Assembly: GCF_001618425.1 (NCBI RefSeq)
Contig: NZ_BDCU01000062.1
Coordinates: 1 to 64,000, forward strand
Direction: 5' to 3'
Length of the DNA: 64,000 nt
Origin: Nocardia fusca NBRC 14340
Lineage (GTDB): Bacteria; Actinomycetota; Actinomycetes; Mycobacteriales; Mycobacteriaceae
This document shows, in pieces, positions 1-7,978 of this stretch. The first letter of the stretch is position 1. The number at the start of each line of letters is the position of its first letter. The notes below the pieces were generated by a model that ran no database searches, was not told the DNA's origin, and was given only the letters and a program-made list of their open reading frames with translations. The translations under genes and the position numbers were made by a program.

Positions 1-46
1 TTTCAGCGACTGGACTCAACCAGGGCTTCAATGGGGCAGGTTTTCT

Positions 47-75
47 AGCTTAACCGTCCAGTGGCTCAGAGTCAA
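47..75 (-). promoter_or_regulatory. Proximal tandem promoter, probably for an rRNA operon left of the window
   Basis: On the minus strand TTGACT (75-70) is followed by a 17-base spacer and TAAGCT (52-47). This is nearly the mycobacterial rrn promoter form (TTGACT, then a TA-rich hexamer). Nothing in positions 1-325 reads as a convincing coding region, so the stretch after tyrS is best seen as a promoter and leader region. No mature 16S sequence is reached before the window ends. Confidence 0.6.
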
Positions 76-201
76 ACCCCGCTCTTCGGCCGGCCTGTCA
101 GGCGCTCCTCGTACTACCTCGTTGTCCCTGGTCCCTCCGGCTCGGCGTTTCCGCCTCGCTCCGGGCCCCTGGTCGGTGTCCGTGTCGCTCTGACGTTGAA
201 T

Positions 202-230
202 AAGTTACGCGGCGGGGAACGCTACGTCAA
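202..230 (-). promoter_or_regulatory. Distal of two tandem promoters, probably for an rRNA operon left of the window
   Basis: Read on the minus strand there is TTGACG at 230-225, a spacer of exactly 17 bases, and TAACTT at 207-202. It lies about 100 bases downstream of the tyrS stop and points out of the window. A second promoter of the same design follows 155 bases later. Tandem strong sigma-A-type promoters with no ORF behind them are typical of actinobacterial rRNA operons. That the target is rRNA is inference, because the transcribed gene is off the window. Confidence 0.55.
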
Positions 231-325
231 ATCGCCACGTCGGCAGGGCGTTTGCGCAGTTCAGAGGCTTGCCGAGAGGCGATCGGGCGGGCCGGATCGA
301 CGAAGTGTGACCCAGCCCACCAAGA

Positions 326-1615
326 TCAATTTCCGGAAGGCCACCGGACACCCGCGAAATTCCGCTTGCCACGGCGCAATACGAGCCACTGTCCGTGCAG
401 GTAATCGCCGCTTTCCGGAGTCCAATCGAGGTCCTTCACGCGCTCGTTGTTGACCGACGCGCCCCCCTCGTTGACCGCTCGACGGGCCGCACCACGGCTT
501 TCGCACAGGCCGGACGCCACCAGTAGATCGACGATCGTGTCGTTGCCGGGCACGGCTTCGGCTACCTTCCCGTCGACAGCTGCTTCGCGCAGCGCCGCGG
601 CCAGGGTCGGCTCATCCAGATCCCGGAGCTCGCCGCGCCCGAAGAGCGCCTGACTGGCCAGCTGTACCGAGCGGGTGTTCTCCGCTCCGTGCACCAGCGT
701 GGTCATCTCCGCCGCCAGCCGGCGCTGCGCCTCGCGGGCATGCGGCCGTTCGGCGGTGGCCTCCTCCAATTCGGCCAGTTCGGCGCGGTCGAGGAAGGTG
801 AACCAGCGCAGGTACCGCACGACATCGGCATCGGCGGTGTTCACGAAGTACTGGTACCAGGCGTAGGGGCTGGTCAGCTCCGGGTCGAGCCAGAGACTGC
901 CGCCGCCGGTGGACTTGCCGAACTTCTTACCGTCGGCGGAGGTCACCAACGGCACCGTCAGCGCGTGGACGGCGGCACCGTCCACGCGCCGGTTCAGTTC
1001 CACGCCGGCGATGATGTTGCCCCACTGATCCGAGCCGCCGACCTGCAGGACACAGTCGTGCGTTCGGCGCAACTGCAGGTAGTCGTTGGCCTGCAGCAGC
1101 ATGTAGCTGAACTCGGTGTAGGAGATGCCCTCCCCCTCCAGGCGGCGTTTGACGGTGTCGCGGGCGAGCATCACGTTGACCGAGAAGTGCTTGCCGATAT
1201 CGCGCAGGAAATCGATCGCGCTCAGCGAGCCGGTCCAGTCCATGTTGTTCACGATCAGCGCGCCCGTCGGCGAATCGTCCAGGTCGACGAACCGCTCGAG
1301 TTGCGAACGGATTCGATCCGCCCAGGCCGCGACGGTATCGGCGGAGTTCATCGTGCGCTCACCGACGTCGCGCGGGTCACCGATCAGTCCGGTGGCGCCA
1401 CCGGCCAGCACGATCGGCCGGTGGCCGGCCCGCTGGAACCGTTTCAGCGCCAGCAGCGGCACCAGATGGCCGGCGTGCAGACTGGCCGCGGTGGGATCGA
1501 AACCGGCATAGAGATTGCGTGGGCCCGAGCCCAGCGCCGCCCGGAGCGCGTCGAGGTCGGTGGACTGCGCGATCAGCCCGCGCCAGGTCAGTTCGTCGAT
1601 GATGTCGCTGCTCAC
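326..1615 (-). CDS. tyrS: Tyrosyl-tRNA synthetase
   Basis: TyrS charges tRNA-Tyr with tyrosine in the cytoplasm. The protein has the class I HIGH-type motif as HAGH (in SLHAGHLVPLL), the KMSKS-type loop as KFGKS, the tyrosine-pocket segment QVGGSDQWGN, and a C-terminal S4-like domain (SRGAARRAVNEGGASVNN). I start it at the GTG at 1615, giving 429 residues, because SSDIIDELTWRG lines up with the known start of mycobacterial TyrS. A frame ten codons longer begins at an ATG at 1645 but has no better ribosome-binding site. mpg lies directly upstream on the same strand, as in M. tuberculosis. The probable rrn promoters follow its stop. Confidence 0.96.
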   Translation of the reverse strand: MSSDIIDELTWRGLIAQSTDLDALRAALGSGPRNLYAGFDPTAASLHAGHLVPLLALKRFQRAGHRPIVLAGGATGLIGDPRDVGERTMNSADTVAAWADRIRSQLERFVDLDDSPTGALIVNNMDWTGSLSAIDFLRDIGKHFSVNVMLARDTVKRRLEGEGISYTEFSYMLLQANDYLQLRRTHDCVLQVGGSDQWGNIIAGVELNRRVDGAAVHALTVPLVTSADGKKFGKSTGGGSLWLDPELTSPYAWYQYFVNTADADVVRYLRWFTFLDRAELAELEEATAERPHAREAQRRLAAEMTTLVHGAENTRSVQLASQALFGRGELRDLDEPTLAAALREAAVDGKVAEAVPGNDTIVDLLVASGLCESRGAARRAVNEGGASVNNERVKDLDWTPESGDYLHGQWLVLRRGKRNFAGVRWPSGN

Positions 1616-1744
1616 GGCTCCATCTTCGCCTACGTCCGCAACCACATATCGCCCGGTGCGGCCATCGCCATCGCGTTACGCCGGCGCGGCGGAGACGAGC
1701 CCGGCGAGCCCGCGACAGGCTGCGGCCGGGCGGCGGATCGCCGG

Positions 1745-2365
1745 TCAGGCGGATTCGTCGATACGCGGGGCGCGTGGGCTACGGCGGTAGGTGGAGACGG
1801 CCGGGGAGTCGGGTAGCCAGACGCGCCAGGGGCGATCGGCTTCGCTGCTCACCCCGACACGCGGTCCGGCGGAGATCCGTGCCGGGTCGATCCGGCGGCC
1901 CAGTTCCAGCCGGATCGGGGATTCGGGATCGAAGACATCGGTGCCGTAGTCGGCCAGGCCGATGCCGAGCGCGCTCCCCAGGTTGCCCGGGCCCTTGGCC
2001 AGGTCCGCTTCGGTGCGGGCGCCCCGCCGGCGGCCGCGCACCGTCTCGTGACCGGCGACGATCTCGGCGGCCCGCAGCAGCACGCCGCCGGCCACGCCGT
2101 CCGGCCCACTGATGATGTTGACGCAGGTGTGCATGCCGTAGCTCAGATAGCAGTAGAGGTGGCCGGGCGGACCGAACATCACCGCGTTGCGCGGGGTCCG
2201 GCCGCGGCCGGAATGGGCGGCCGGGTCGTGCCAGGGGCCGGCCGGATCGCCGCCGTATGCCTCGACCTCGACGATGCGGCCGCCGACCGGGCCCGACCAC
2301 AGAATCGCGCCGAGCAGACGCTGGGCGGCGGTCAGCGGATCAACTGCCAGTTCCTCAGCACTCAC
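1745..2365 (-). CDS. mpg: 3-methyladenine DNA glycosylase, AAG/MPG family
   Basis: This enzyme removes alkylated purines in base-excision repair. The 206-residue protein has the AAG-family segments GGRIVEVEAYGG (with the catalytic Glu), the DNA-intercalation and pocket region RTPRNAVMFGPPGHLYCYLS, and the C-terminal GPRVGVSSEADRPWR. The GTG at 2365 is chosen because SAEELAVDP matches the N-terminus of the mycobacterial homologue. The open frame continues upstream to 2503, but those 46 residues look non-homologous and overlap the operator region of the divergent ABC exporter. It precedes tyrS on the same strand with a gap of about 130 bases. Confidence 0.93.
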   Translation of the reverse strand: MSAEELAVDPLTAAQRLLGAILWSGPVGGRIVEVEAYGGDPAGPWHDPAAHSGRGRTPRNAVMFGPPGHLYCYLSYGMHTCVNIISGPDGVAGGVLLRAAEIVAGHETVRGRRRGARTEADLAKGPGNLGSALGIGLADYGTDVFDPESPIRLELGRRIDPARISAGPRVGVSSEADRPWRVWLPDSPAVSTYRRSPRAPRIDESA

Positions 2366-2470
2366 GGCGTGGATTGTCCCAGCCTGCGGCGACCAGGTGC
2401 CGCGGGGGCAGCCGCGGCAGAGATCCCCGGCACAGGTAAGCGGGGTCGACAGATCGATCACGCCCGGGTC

Positions 2471-2516
2471 TTGCGGGCCGAGACCGGGCGGCGAATAATT
2501 CATCGAAGAATGAATT
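2471..2516 (+). promoter_or_regulatory. Promoter and TetR-type operator of the ABC exporter operon
   Basis: TTGCGG at 2471-2476 and AATAAT at 2494-2499 are separated by 17 bases. Overlapping the -10 is a perfect 20-bp inverted repeat with 7-base arms, AATTCAT and ATGAATT, at 2497-2503 and 2510-2516. A further half-site-like TGATGAAT follows at 2524-2531. The operon ends with a TetR gene, so autoregulation through this palindrome is the simple reading. This is inferred from position and symmetry only. Confidence 0.55.
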
Positions 2517-2542
2517 CAACACCTGATGAATAGAGGCCGACC

Positions 2543-3274
2543 ATGCCCGATACCGACGCGACCGCCGCGGTGGAGGTGCGCAACCTCACTGTTCGCCGCG
2601 GCAAACGCGAAGTGCTGCACGATATTTCGCTGACCATTCCGCGCGGTTCGATCACCGGGCTGCTGGGTCCGTCGGGCTGCGGGAAGACCACGCTCATGCG
2701 CAGCATCGTCGGAACCCAGCTGGTGGCGGCCGGGGAGATCACCGCGCTCGGGCTGCCCGCGGGCAGCGCGGCGCTGCGGCGGCGGATCGGATACGTCACC
2801 CAGGCGCCGAGCATCTACGCCGATATCAGCGTGCGCGACAATGTCGCCTACTTCGCGGCGCTCTCCGGAGCCGACCGGGACGCCGTCGACTCCGCCCTCG
2901 GCGCGGTCGGGCTGCTCGACCATCAGTCGCAGCGCGGCGACGAACTGTCCGGCGGACAACAGACCCGGGCCTCGCTCGCCTGCGCGCTGGTGGCCGGGCC
3001 GGAGCTGCTCGTTCTCGACGAACCCACGGTCGGATTGGACCCGGTCCTGCGGGTGGAGCTGTGGAAACAGTTCCACGAACTGGCGGCAGGCGGGACAACC
3101 CTGCTGGTGTCGAGCCATGTGATGGACGAGGCCGAGCACTGCGACCGGTTGCTGCTGCTGCGCGAAGGCGACCTGCTGGCTCAGCTGAGCCCCGACGAAC
3201 TCCGGGAACACACCGGGGAACAGAACCTGGAACAGGCGTTTCTCGCACTCATCACGATGGGAGCTCCGGTATGA
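2543..3274 (+). CDS. ABC-2 type exporter, ATP-binding subunit
   Basis: This is the ATPase of a small exporter in the DrrA/daunorubicin-like group. The 243 residues carry Walker A (GPSGCGKT), the signature LSGGQ, Walker B (LLVLDEP) and the switch His in LLVSSHVMDEAEHC. It starts at the ATG at 2543, and its TGA overlaps the ATG of the permease gene (ATGA), so the two are translationally coupled. The same trio of ATPase, permease and TetR occurs next to mpg in M. tuberculosis (Rv1687c to Rv1685c). The substrate cannot be told from sequence; lipids or drugs are typical for the family. Confidence 0.93.
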   Translation: MPDTDATAAVEVRNLTVRRGKREVLHDISLTIPRGSITGLLGPSGCGKTTLMRSIVGTQLVAAGEITALGLPAGSAALRRRIGYVTQAPSIYADISVRDNVAYFAALSGADRDAVDSALGAVGLLDHQSQRGDELSGGQQTRASLACALVAGPELLVLDEPTVGLDPVLRVELWKQFHELAAGGTTLLVSSHVMDEAEHCDRLLLLREGDLLAQLSPDELREHTGEQNLEQAFLALITMGAPV

Positions 3275-4110
3275 GCGGGCAGCGAGCGGCATCGGCCGCG
3301 ATCCCGGACACCAGCCGGACGGGGTCCGGTGGGCCCTACTCGAGTGGACCCCGCCCGGGGCGGGCGTATCTGGCCACGACCACCCGGATTCTGCGGCAGC
3401 TGCGCAACGATCACCGGACAGTGGCGATGATCCTGGTGGTACCGGCCCTGTTGATGGCCCTGCTCTACTTCATCTACCGGGACGTCCCCGGCCCACCCAC
3501 GCAGTCCGCGACCCCGTTCGACCGCATCGGGATCAGCATGCTCGGCATTCTGCCGTTCATCGTGATGTTCCTGATCACCGCGATCGCCATGCAGCGCGAA
3601 CGCACCTCCGGAACGCTGGAACGACTGCTCACCACACCGCTGAGCAAACTCGATCTGCTCGGCGGATACGGTACGGCGTTCTCCCTCGCGGCCGCCGCGC
3701 AGGCGGCGGTCGCCTGCCTGGTGTCGTTCGGCCTGCTGGGCCTGGCCGCCGCCGGGAATCCCGGATGGGTCGTGCTGATCGCGATGGTGGACGCGGTGCT
3801 GGGGGTCGCGCTGGGGCTGCTGTGCAGTGCGTTCGCGCGGACGGAATTCCAGGCGGTGCAGTTCATGCCGCTGGTGGCGGCGCCCCAGATCTTCCTGTGC
3901 GGCCTGCTGGTGCCCCGCGCCCAGCTGCCGGACTGGCTGGAGGTGATCAGCAATGTCATGCCGCTCAGTTATGCGGTCGACGCGCTGCACGAAGTCTCGG
4001 TGCACACCGACCCGACCGGGTTGATGTGGCGGGACCTGGCGATCGTCGCGGCGTTCGCGGCGGTGGCCCTGGGTCTGGGCGCGGCCACGCTACGCCGCCG
4101 TACCGCATGA
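3271..4110 (+). CDS. ABC-2 type exporter, permease subunit
   Basis: This is the membrane partner of the preceding ATPase, 279 residues from the ATG at 3271, which overlaps the ATPase stop. The first 60 residues or so are polar and Gly/Pro/Ser-rich. After them come about six hydrophobic segments: MILVVPALLMALLYF, the ABC-2 core around LGILPFIVMFLITAIAMQRERTSG, LAAAAQAAVACLVSFGLLGL, WVVLIAMVDAVLGVALGLL, QFMPLVAAPQIFLCGLLV and DLAIVAAFAAVALGLG. The ERTSGTLERLLTTPLS element is typical of ABC2_membrane proteins. The stop overlaps the start of the TetR gene, again by ATGA. Confidence 0.92.
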   Translation: MSGQRAASAAIPDTSRTGSGGPYSSGPRPGRAYLATTTRILRQLRNDHRTVAMILVVPALLMALLYFIYRDVPGPPTQSATPFDRIGISMLGILPFIVMFLITAIAMQRERTSGTLERLLTTPLSKLDLLGGYGTAFSLAAAAQAAVACLVSFGLLGLAAAGNPGWVVLIAMVDAVLGVALGLLCSAFARTEFQAVQFMPLVAAPQIFLCGLLVPRAQLPDWLEVISNVMPLSYAVDALHEVSVHTDPTGLMWRDLAIVAAFAAVALGLGAATLRRRTA

Positions 4111-4751
4111 GCGCGGCGGAACCGGCCGGCCCGCGTCCGATCCGGCCGGGCCGCCGACCCGGCCGGTCCGGGACTCGGGACGCGATCCTCGCCGCCGCCC
4201 GGGAGCGGTTCGCGAAATCCGGATTCGACAAAACCTCCATCCGGGCGGTCGCGGCGGACGCCGAGGTGGATCCGGCGCTGGTACACCACTATTTCGGGAC
4301 CAAGCAGCAGCTGTTCGCCGCGGTGGTGGAACTGCCGGTGGACCCGGAGATCGTGCTGCGGCAGGTGGACGCGGTGCCACTGGACCGGCTCGGCGAAACC
4401 ATCGTCACCGCGGTGGTGGGCCTGTGGGATTCCCCGGCGGGCACCGGCGCGGTGGCACTGGTCCGCAGTCTGGTGGCGAGCGGAGATACCTCGCTGGCCC
4501 GCGATTTTCTCCTGTCGGTGGTGCTGGAGCGGGTGCGGCAGCGGATCGCGACCGATACCGACGACGGCCGACTGCGGGTGGCGTTGGCCGCCTCACAGAT
4601 GGCGGGCCTGGTGATCTCCCGGAAGATCCTGGCGCTCCAACCGGTGAGCGGACTGCCGCTGCCGCAGATCGTGGCGGCCGTCGGGCCCACGGTGCAGCGC
4701 TATCTCACCGGGGATCTGGGCCAGGACTCGGCCACCGCCGGTGAGCCCTGA
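4107..4751 (+). CDS. TetR-family regulator of the ABC exporter operon
   Basis: The 214-residue protein has a TetR HTH at residues 22-70 (TRDAILAAARERFAKSGF, then TSIRAVAADAEVDPALVHHYFGTKQQLF). The Arg/Pro-rich N-terminus before it is unstructured. The C-terminal domain is a helical ligand pocket of the TetR_C_33-like type. Its ATG overlaps the stop of the permease, making it the third gene of a coupled operon. The palindrome at 2497-2516 is its likely operator. The ligand is unknown. Confidence 0.9.
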   Translation: MSAAEPAGPRPIRPGRRPGRSGTRDAILAAARERFAKSGFDKTSIRAVAADAEVDPALVHHYFGTKQQLFAAVVELPVDPEIVLRQVDAVPLDRLGETIVTAVVGLWDSPAGTGAVALVRSLVASGDTSLARDFLLSVVLERVRQRIATDTDDGRLRVALAASQMAGLVISRKILALQPVSGLPLPQIVAAVGPTVQRYLTGDLGQDSATAGEP

Positions 4752-4760
4752 CCCGGGGAG

Positions 4761-4991
4761 TCATTCCCCGTACTGACGGGCGAATTCGGCGTGCTCGGCG
4801 TCGTCGACCGGACGCGCCTCGTCGGCGAGCAGCACCGGGATGCCGCTGTCGATCGGGTAGGCCAGGCGCAGCCGCGGGTTGTACAGCAGATCCGCGCCGT
4901 CGGCGGCGCGCACCAGATGCAGCTGACCTTTGTCCTGCGGGCACGCCAGCAGACTCAGCAGGGTGGGGTCCAGAATGGTTTCCTCCGACAT
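4761..4991 (-). CDS. Trm112-family small protein
   Basis: This 76-residue protein starts at the ATG at 4991 and begins MSEETILDPTLLSLLACPQD. The LACPxDKGxL segment and the later PIDSGIPVLLADEARPVD are the hallmarks of the UPF0434/Trm112 family. Its eukaryotic members are small activator subunits of methyltransferases. The bacterial homologue's partner is not established here. It sits next to the TetR/ABC trio as in M. tuberculosis (Rv1684). Only one cysteine is visible, so the four-Cys zinc site of eukaryotic Trm112 is absent. Confidence 0.85.
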   Translation of the reverse strand: MSEETILDPTLLSLLACPQDKGQLHLVRAADGADLLYNPRLRLAYPIDSGIPVLLADEARPVDDAEHAEFARQYGE

Positions 4992-4996
4992 GGGGT

Positions 4997-5467
4997 TCAA
5001 CCTACCGGTCGGCGGAACGAGATAGAGCGGTGGCCGAAATAGCTGCCGACCGCGACGGTGCCCATCACCACGACCGCGGCGGGCGCGCGGGGAAAACCGA
5101 GCACCGTGACAGCGAGTTCGAGCAGCAGGGCGTTGGCAACCAGTCCGCCGCTGTTGACGGCCACGAACGCGGCGAAATCCCGTAACACGCGGCCGCGGAC
5201 CCGGAACACGAGGTGGCGGTGCAGCACGAAGGCGATCCCGACACCGGTGGCGTACGCGGCGGCCACCGCCACCGACGGTGGCACGGCGGTCCCGAATAGC
5301 CACAGCCACCCGACGGTCAGGCCGATCCCCATCGCCGTGTTCACGGCGCCGACGACCGCGAAGGCGAGTTCCCGCCGGCGCACGAGCCGGAGCAGCGGGC
5401 CAGGGTCGGCGGGTTCCGCGAGCGGGCTGCCGCGCGAGGTGGCCGGGTGTCCGGCGGATTCGATCAC
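4997..5467 (-). CDS. GtrA-family membrane protein (polyprenyl-phosphate sugar flippase candidate)
   Basis: The 156-residue protein has four hydrophobic helices in the GtrA pattern: ELAFAVVGAVNTAMGIGLTV, SVAVAAAYATGVGIAFVLHR, FVAVNSGGLVANALLLELAV and AAVVVMGTVAVGSYFGHR. The motif FxxNRxxVF appears as VLHRHLVFRVRG. GtrA proteins work with a GT2 polyprenyl-phosphate glycosyltransferase and a GT-C enzyme and are thought to flip the lipid-linked sugar. Its ATG lies in an ATGA overlap with the YfhO-type gene upstream, and a GT2 gene is divergently placed beyond that. All three parts of such a system are therefore present. Confidence 0.85.
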   Translation of the reverse strand: MIESAGHPATSRGSPLAEPADPGPLLRLVRRRELAFAVVGAVNTAMGIGLTVGWLWLFGTAVPPSVAVAAAYATGVGIAFVLHRHLVFRVRGRVLRDFAAFVAVNSGGLVANALLLELAVTVLGFPRAPAAVVVMGTVAVGSYFGHRSISFRRPVG

Positions 5468-7812
5468 GGGCGCGCGGCGACGGGTCCCGACCCACCGGCC
5501 ACCGGGTCGGCGGGCGGCGGAGCAACCGGTTCGGCGGGCGGAGCCGTCAGGTCGTCAGGAGAAGCCACCGGGTCGGCGGGCGGCGCAGCCGGGCCGACAG
5601 GAAGTACAGCCGATCCGGCGGGTGGTGCAGCGGGCGGGCGGGTATGACGTCGGCGGCCGCGCCGGTGGTCGATCACCAGGCCCGCGAGGCCGAGCAGTCC
5701 GGCGGCCGCGAGCGCGGCGCCGATCTTCCAGCCGGGCGGCCGCCAGGTGACTTCCAGTTCGCCCCCGCGGGTGCCGGGCGGGATGTCCACGGCGACGAAA
5801 CTGTTCGCGACCACATCGATCGGGAGCTGGCGGCCGTCGAGGTACGCGCGGTACCCCGGCCAGCCCAGCCGGGCGAAAACTATCCGGCCACCGGCGGGCG
5901 AATCGATCCGGACCCGGCTGGTGGTATCGGATTCGGCGGTGGCGCCGACGGTGACACCTTCGGTGCGGGCTACCCGCCCGCTGCGTCCCGACACGGGGCC
6001 GGTTTCGCGTTCGAGGACCGCGATGTACTGCTCGTGCCCCGGATGGTCCACCCATTTCCAGCCCGCGGGCGCGGGCTGTTCGCGCGCCCCGGGGAACAGC
6101 GCGCGCTGCAGGACCACGCGGTCGACGAGCATCAGATCCACCAGGGGCCGCCCGGTCTCCGGTTCCGGCGCGAAGGCCCGCCGATAGGCATCGGGACAGA
6201 CGCTGACGTCCCAGCGCATGCACAGCAGATGGCCGAAGTGGAAATGACCGTTGGGGGTGTAGCCGCCCACATAGTCGGCCTCCAGGTTCTTGGCGTAGTT
6301 ACCGAAGGCCAGCGAACCGTAGGCGCCGTCGAGGGTGCGTTCGCCGGGGGCGATCAGCGACCGGTCGCCCAGTTGCAGGGTGGTACCCGGGAAATCGGGG
6401 AAGGCCGCTTTCATCTCCGACCGTTTCGTGGGCAGATTCCAGCTCATGGGCGTGGGCTGGGCCGCGTGCACCTGGAGATAGGCGATCGGCGCCACCGCGG
6501 CCAGCGTGAGCAGGCAGGCCGCGGCCCGCCCGCGGGTCCGGCCCAGCCACACCACGACCGCCCCCAGCGCGCCCACCCCGGCCGCGGCCAGCAAGTGGCC
6601 GAGCACCTTCTCGGGCGCGGCCGCGGCGGAACGCGCCAGCAGCAGGACGACCAGTACCGCGGCGGCGATACCGCGCCGGCGGGTTCCGGCGATCGTGCCG
6701 AACCGCCCGAGCAGGACGCACACCAGCACCAGCAGGGCCAGCGCGACCATCGGCAGTACCCGGGCCGGCCAGCGCAGCGGGCCCATGGTTCCGGGCCCGG
6801 CGGTCCACAGCAGAGTCAGGACGGCGAACAGGGCCGGCCCGCTCAGCTCCCGGGCCGCGCCCGCGGCGCGTTTCCAGTCGACGAAAGCCAGCGCCGGAAT
6901 CAGGAACCAGGCGACATAGACCATGGGCAGCGGCTGCACGTATCCCCACCAGGAGGTGAAGGCGGGCAACGTACTGGGCAGGCTGGCGTTCAGCGATTCC
7001 GACCACGGCACGGCCAGGAACTGGTCGTTGCGGATTTCGGACGCACCGCGCCAGGTGACATCCGCGGTGAGCAGACTCGGCAGATAGGTCGCCAGACCGG
7101 CCGCCGCAGCGCACCCTGCCACCAGGGCGAGCCGGACCACCGGCGCCCACTGCCGCCGGTACACGAATTCGCCGAGGAGCACGGCGGCGAACAGCACGGC
7201 CGCTTCCACCGCGGGAAACACGTACTGCACCGAGATCGTCAGGTAGAGGAAGACGAAAACCGGGACGGGTCCCCCGCGGCCGCGGGCGTAGCGCACCCCC
7301 GATCCCCAGGCGTGCACCAGCCAGGCGGTTCCGGTGAACGCGGTCATCCAGCTGGCGGCGTCGAAGAACAGCAGGAAACCGCTACAGGGGAAGGCCACTC
7401 CGGCCACCGCCGACCAGGCCGGGCGGCCGCCGTAGGCCAGGCAGACCCGGTAGACGCCGAGCCCCAGCACGACCGCGAACAGCAGTTTGACCAGCGTCGC
7501 GTACAGCGCGAGATCGTCCACCGAGACCGCGAGCAGATCGATCAGCAGCTGCGGCGGATTGAGCAGACCGGTTTCCTCGATCGCGTAGTTGCCGGCCAGC
7601 CAGTTCTCCGGCACCAGTACCGGAAACCTCCCCTCCCGCAGGGCACGGCCGGTCATCACCCACAGCGGCGCGTACTGGGACTCGGTGTCGTCGGTGTAGA
7701 AATGCCGGGAATTCGCCAGCAGGACAGCGAGATAGGCGGCGACCACCCCCGCCGCGCACACCAGACCCCACCGGAACACATCCCGCCGATTCTCGGCTCG
7801 ACCATCCGCCAC
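5464..7812 (-). CDS. YfhO-family GT-C glycosyltransferase, multi-pass membrane protein
   Basis: The 782-residue integral membrane protein has about a dozen hydrophobic segments from residue 13 to 470. An extracytoplasmic C-terminal domain follows, one more helix (KIGAALAAAGLLGLAGLVID), and a Pro/Ala-rich tail. The first loop, SRHFYTDDTESQYAPLW, has the acidic pair expected of GT-C catalytic loops. YfhO proteins transfer sugars from polyprenyl phosphate to surface polymers; in Bacillus YfhO works with the GT2 CsbB and a GtrA-like flippase. The tail of about 55 residues is built from PPADPVA-like units, reflected in imperfect DNA repeats (for example 5498-5519 and 5564-5585). The acceptor is unknown. 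Confidence 0.85.
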   Translation of the reverse strand: MADGRAENRRDVFRWGLVCAAGVVAAYLAVLLANSRHFYTDDTESQYAPLWVMTGRALREGRFPVLVPENWLAGNYAIEETGLLNPPQLLIDLLAVSVDDLALYATLVKLLFAVVLGLGVYRVCLAYGGRPAWSAVAGVAFPCSGFLLFFDAASWMTAFTGTAWLVHAWGSGVRYARGRGGPVPVFVFLYLTISVQYVFPAVEAAVLFAAVLLGEFVYRRQWAPVVRLALVAGCAAAAGLATYLPSLLTADVTWRGASEIRNDQFLAVPWSESLNASLPSTLPAFTSWWGYVQPLPMVYVAWFLIPALAFVDWKRAAGAARELSGPALFAVLTLLWTAGPGTMGPLRWPARVLPMVALALLVLVCVLLGRFGTIAGTRRRGIAAAVLVVLLLARSAAAAPEKVLGHLLAAAGVGALGAVVVWLGRTRGRAAACLLTLAAVAPIAYLQVHAAQPTPMSWNLPTKRSEMKAAFPDFPGTTLQLGDRSLIAPGERTLDGAYGSLAFGNYAKNLEADYVGGYTPNGHFHFGHLLCMRWDVSVCPDAYRRAFAPEPETGRPLVDLMLVDRVVLQRALFPGAREQPAPAGWKWVDHPGHEQYIAVLERETGPVSGRSGRVARTEGVTVGATAESDTTSRVRIDSPAGGRIVFARLGWPGYRAYLDGRQLPIDVVANSFVAVDIPPGTRGGELEVTWRPPGWKIGAALAAAGLLGLAGLVIDHRRGRRRHTRPPAAPPAGSAVLPVGPAAPPADPVASPDDLTAPPAEPVAPPPADPVAGGSGPVAARP

Positions 7813-7978
7813 GGGTCCCAGACCCTACCGCCCACAGCGGGTTCCGCGGCCGGAACGACGCGCTTGCGAATCTGCCCGCGTCGTCCGCACCGCACCTGCT
7901 AGAGTTCGCATTTCTCGGGCTCACCAGCGTCATCGAGACCCGGCACGCGTTATCCACCGTCGAAAGTCGATCTCGCCA

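Noticed and set aside
2366..2503. 46-residue N-terminal extension of mpg
   Set aside because: It is Cys/Pro-rich, has no similarity to the family, and would overlap the divergent operon's operator.
5278..7902. 874-codon plus-strand open frame opposite the YfhO-type gene
   Set aside because: Its composition is typical of high-GC antisense frames (Arg, Gly, His, Gln repeats), while the minus strand encodes a coherent membrane protein.
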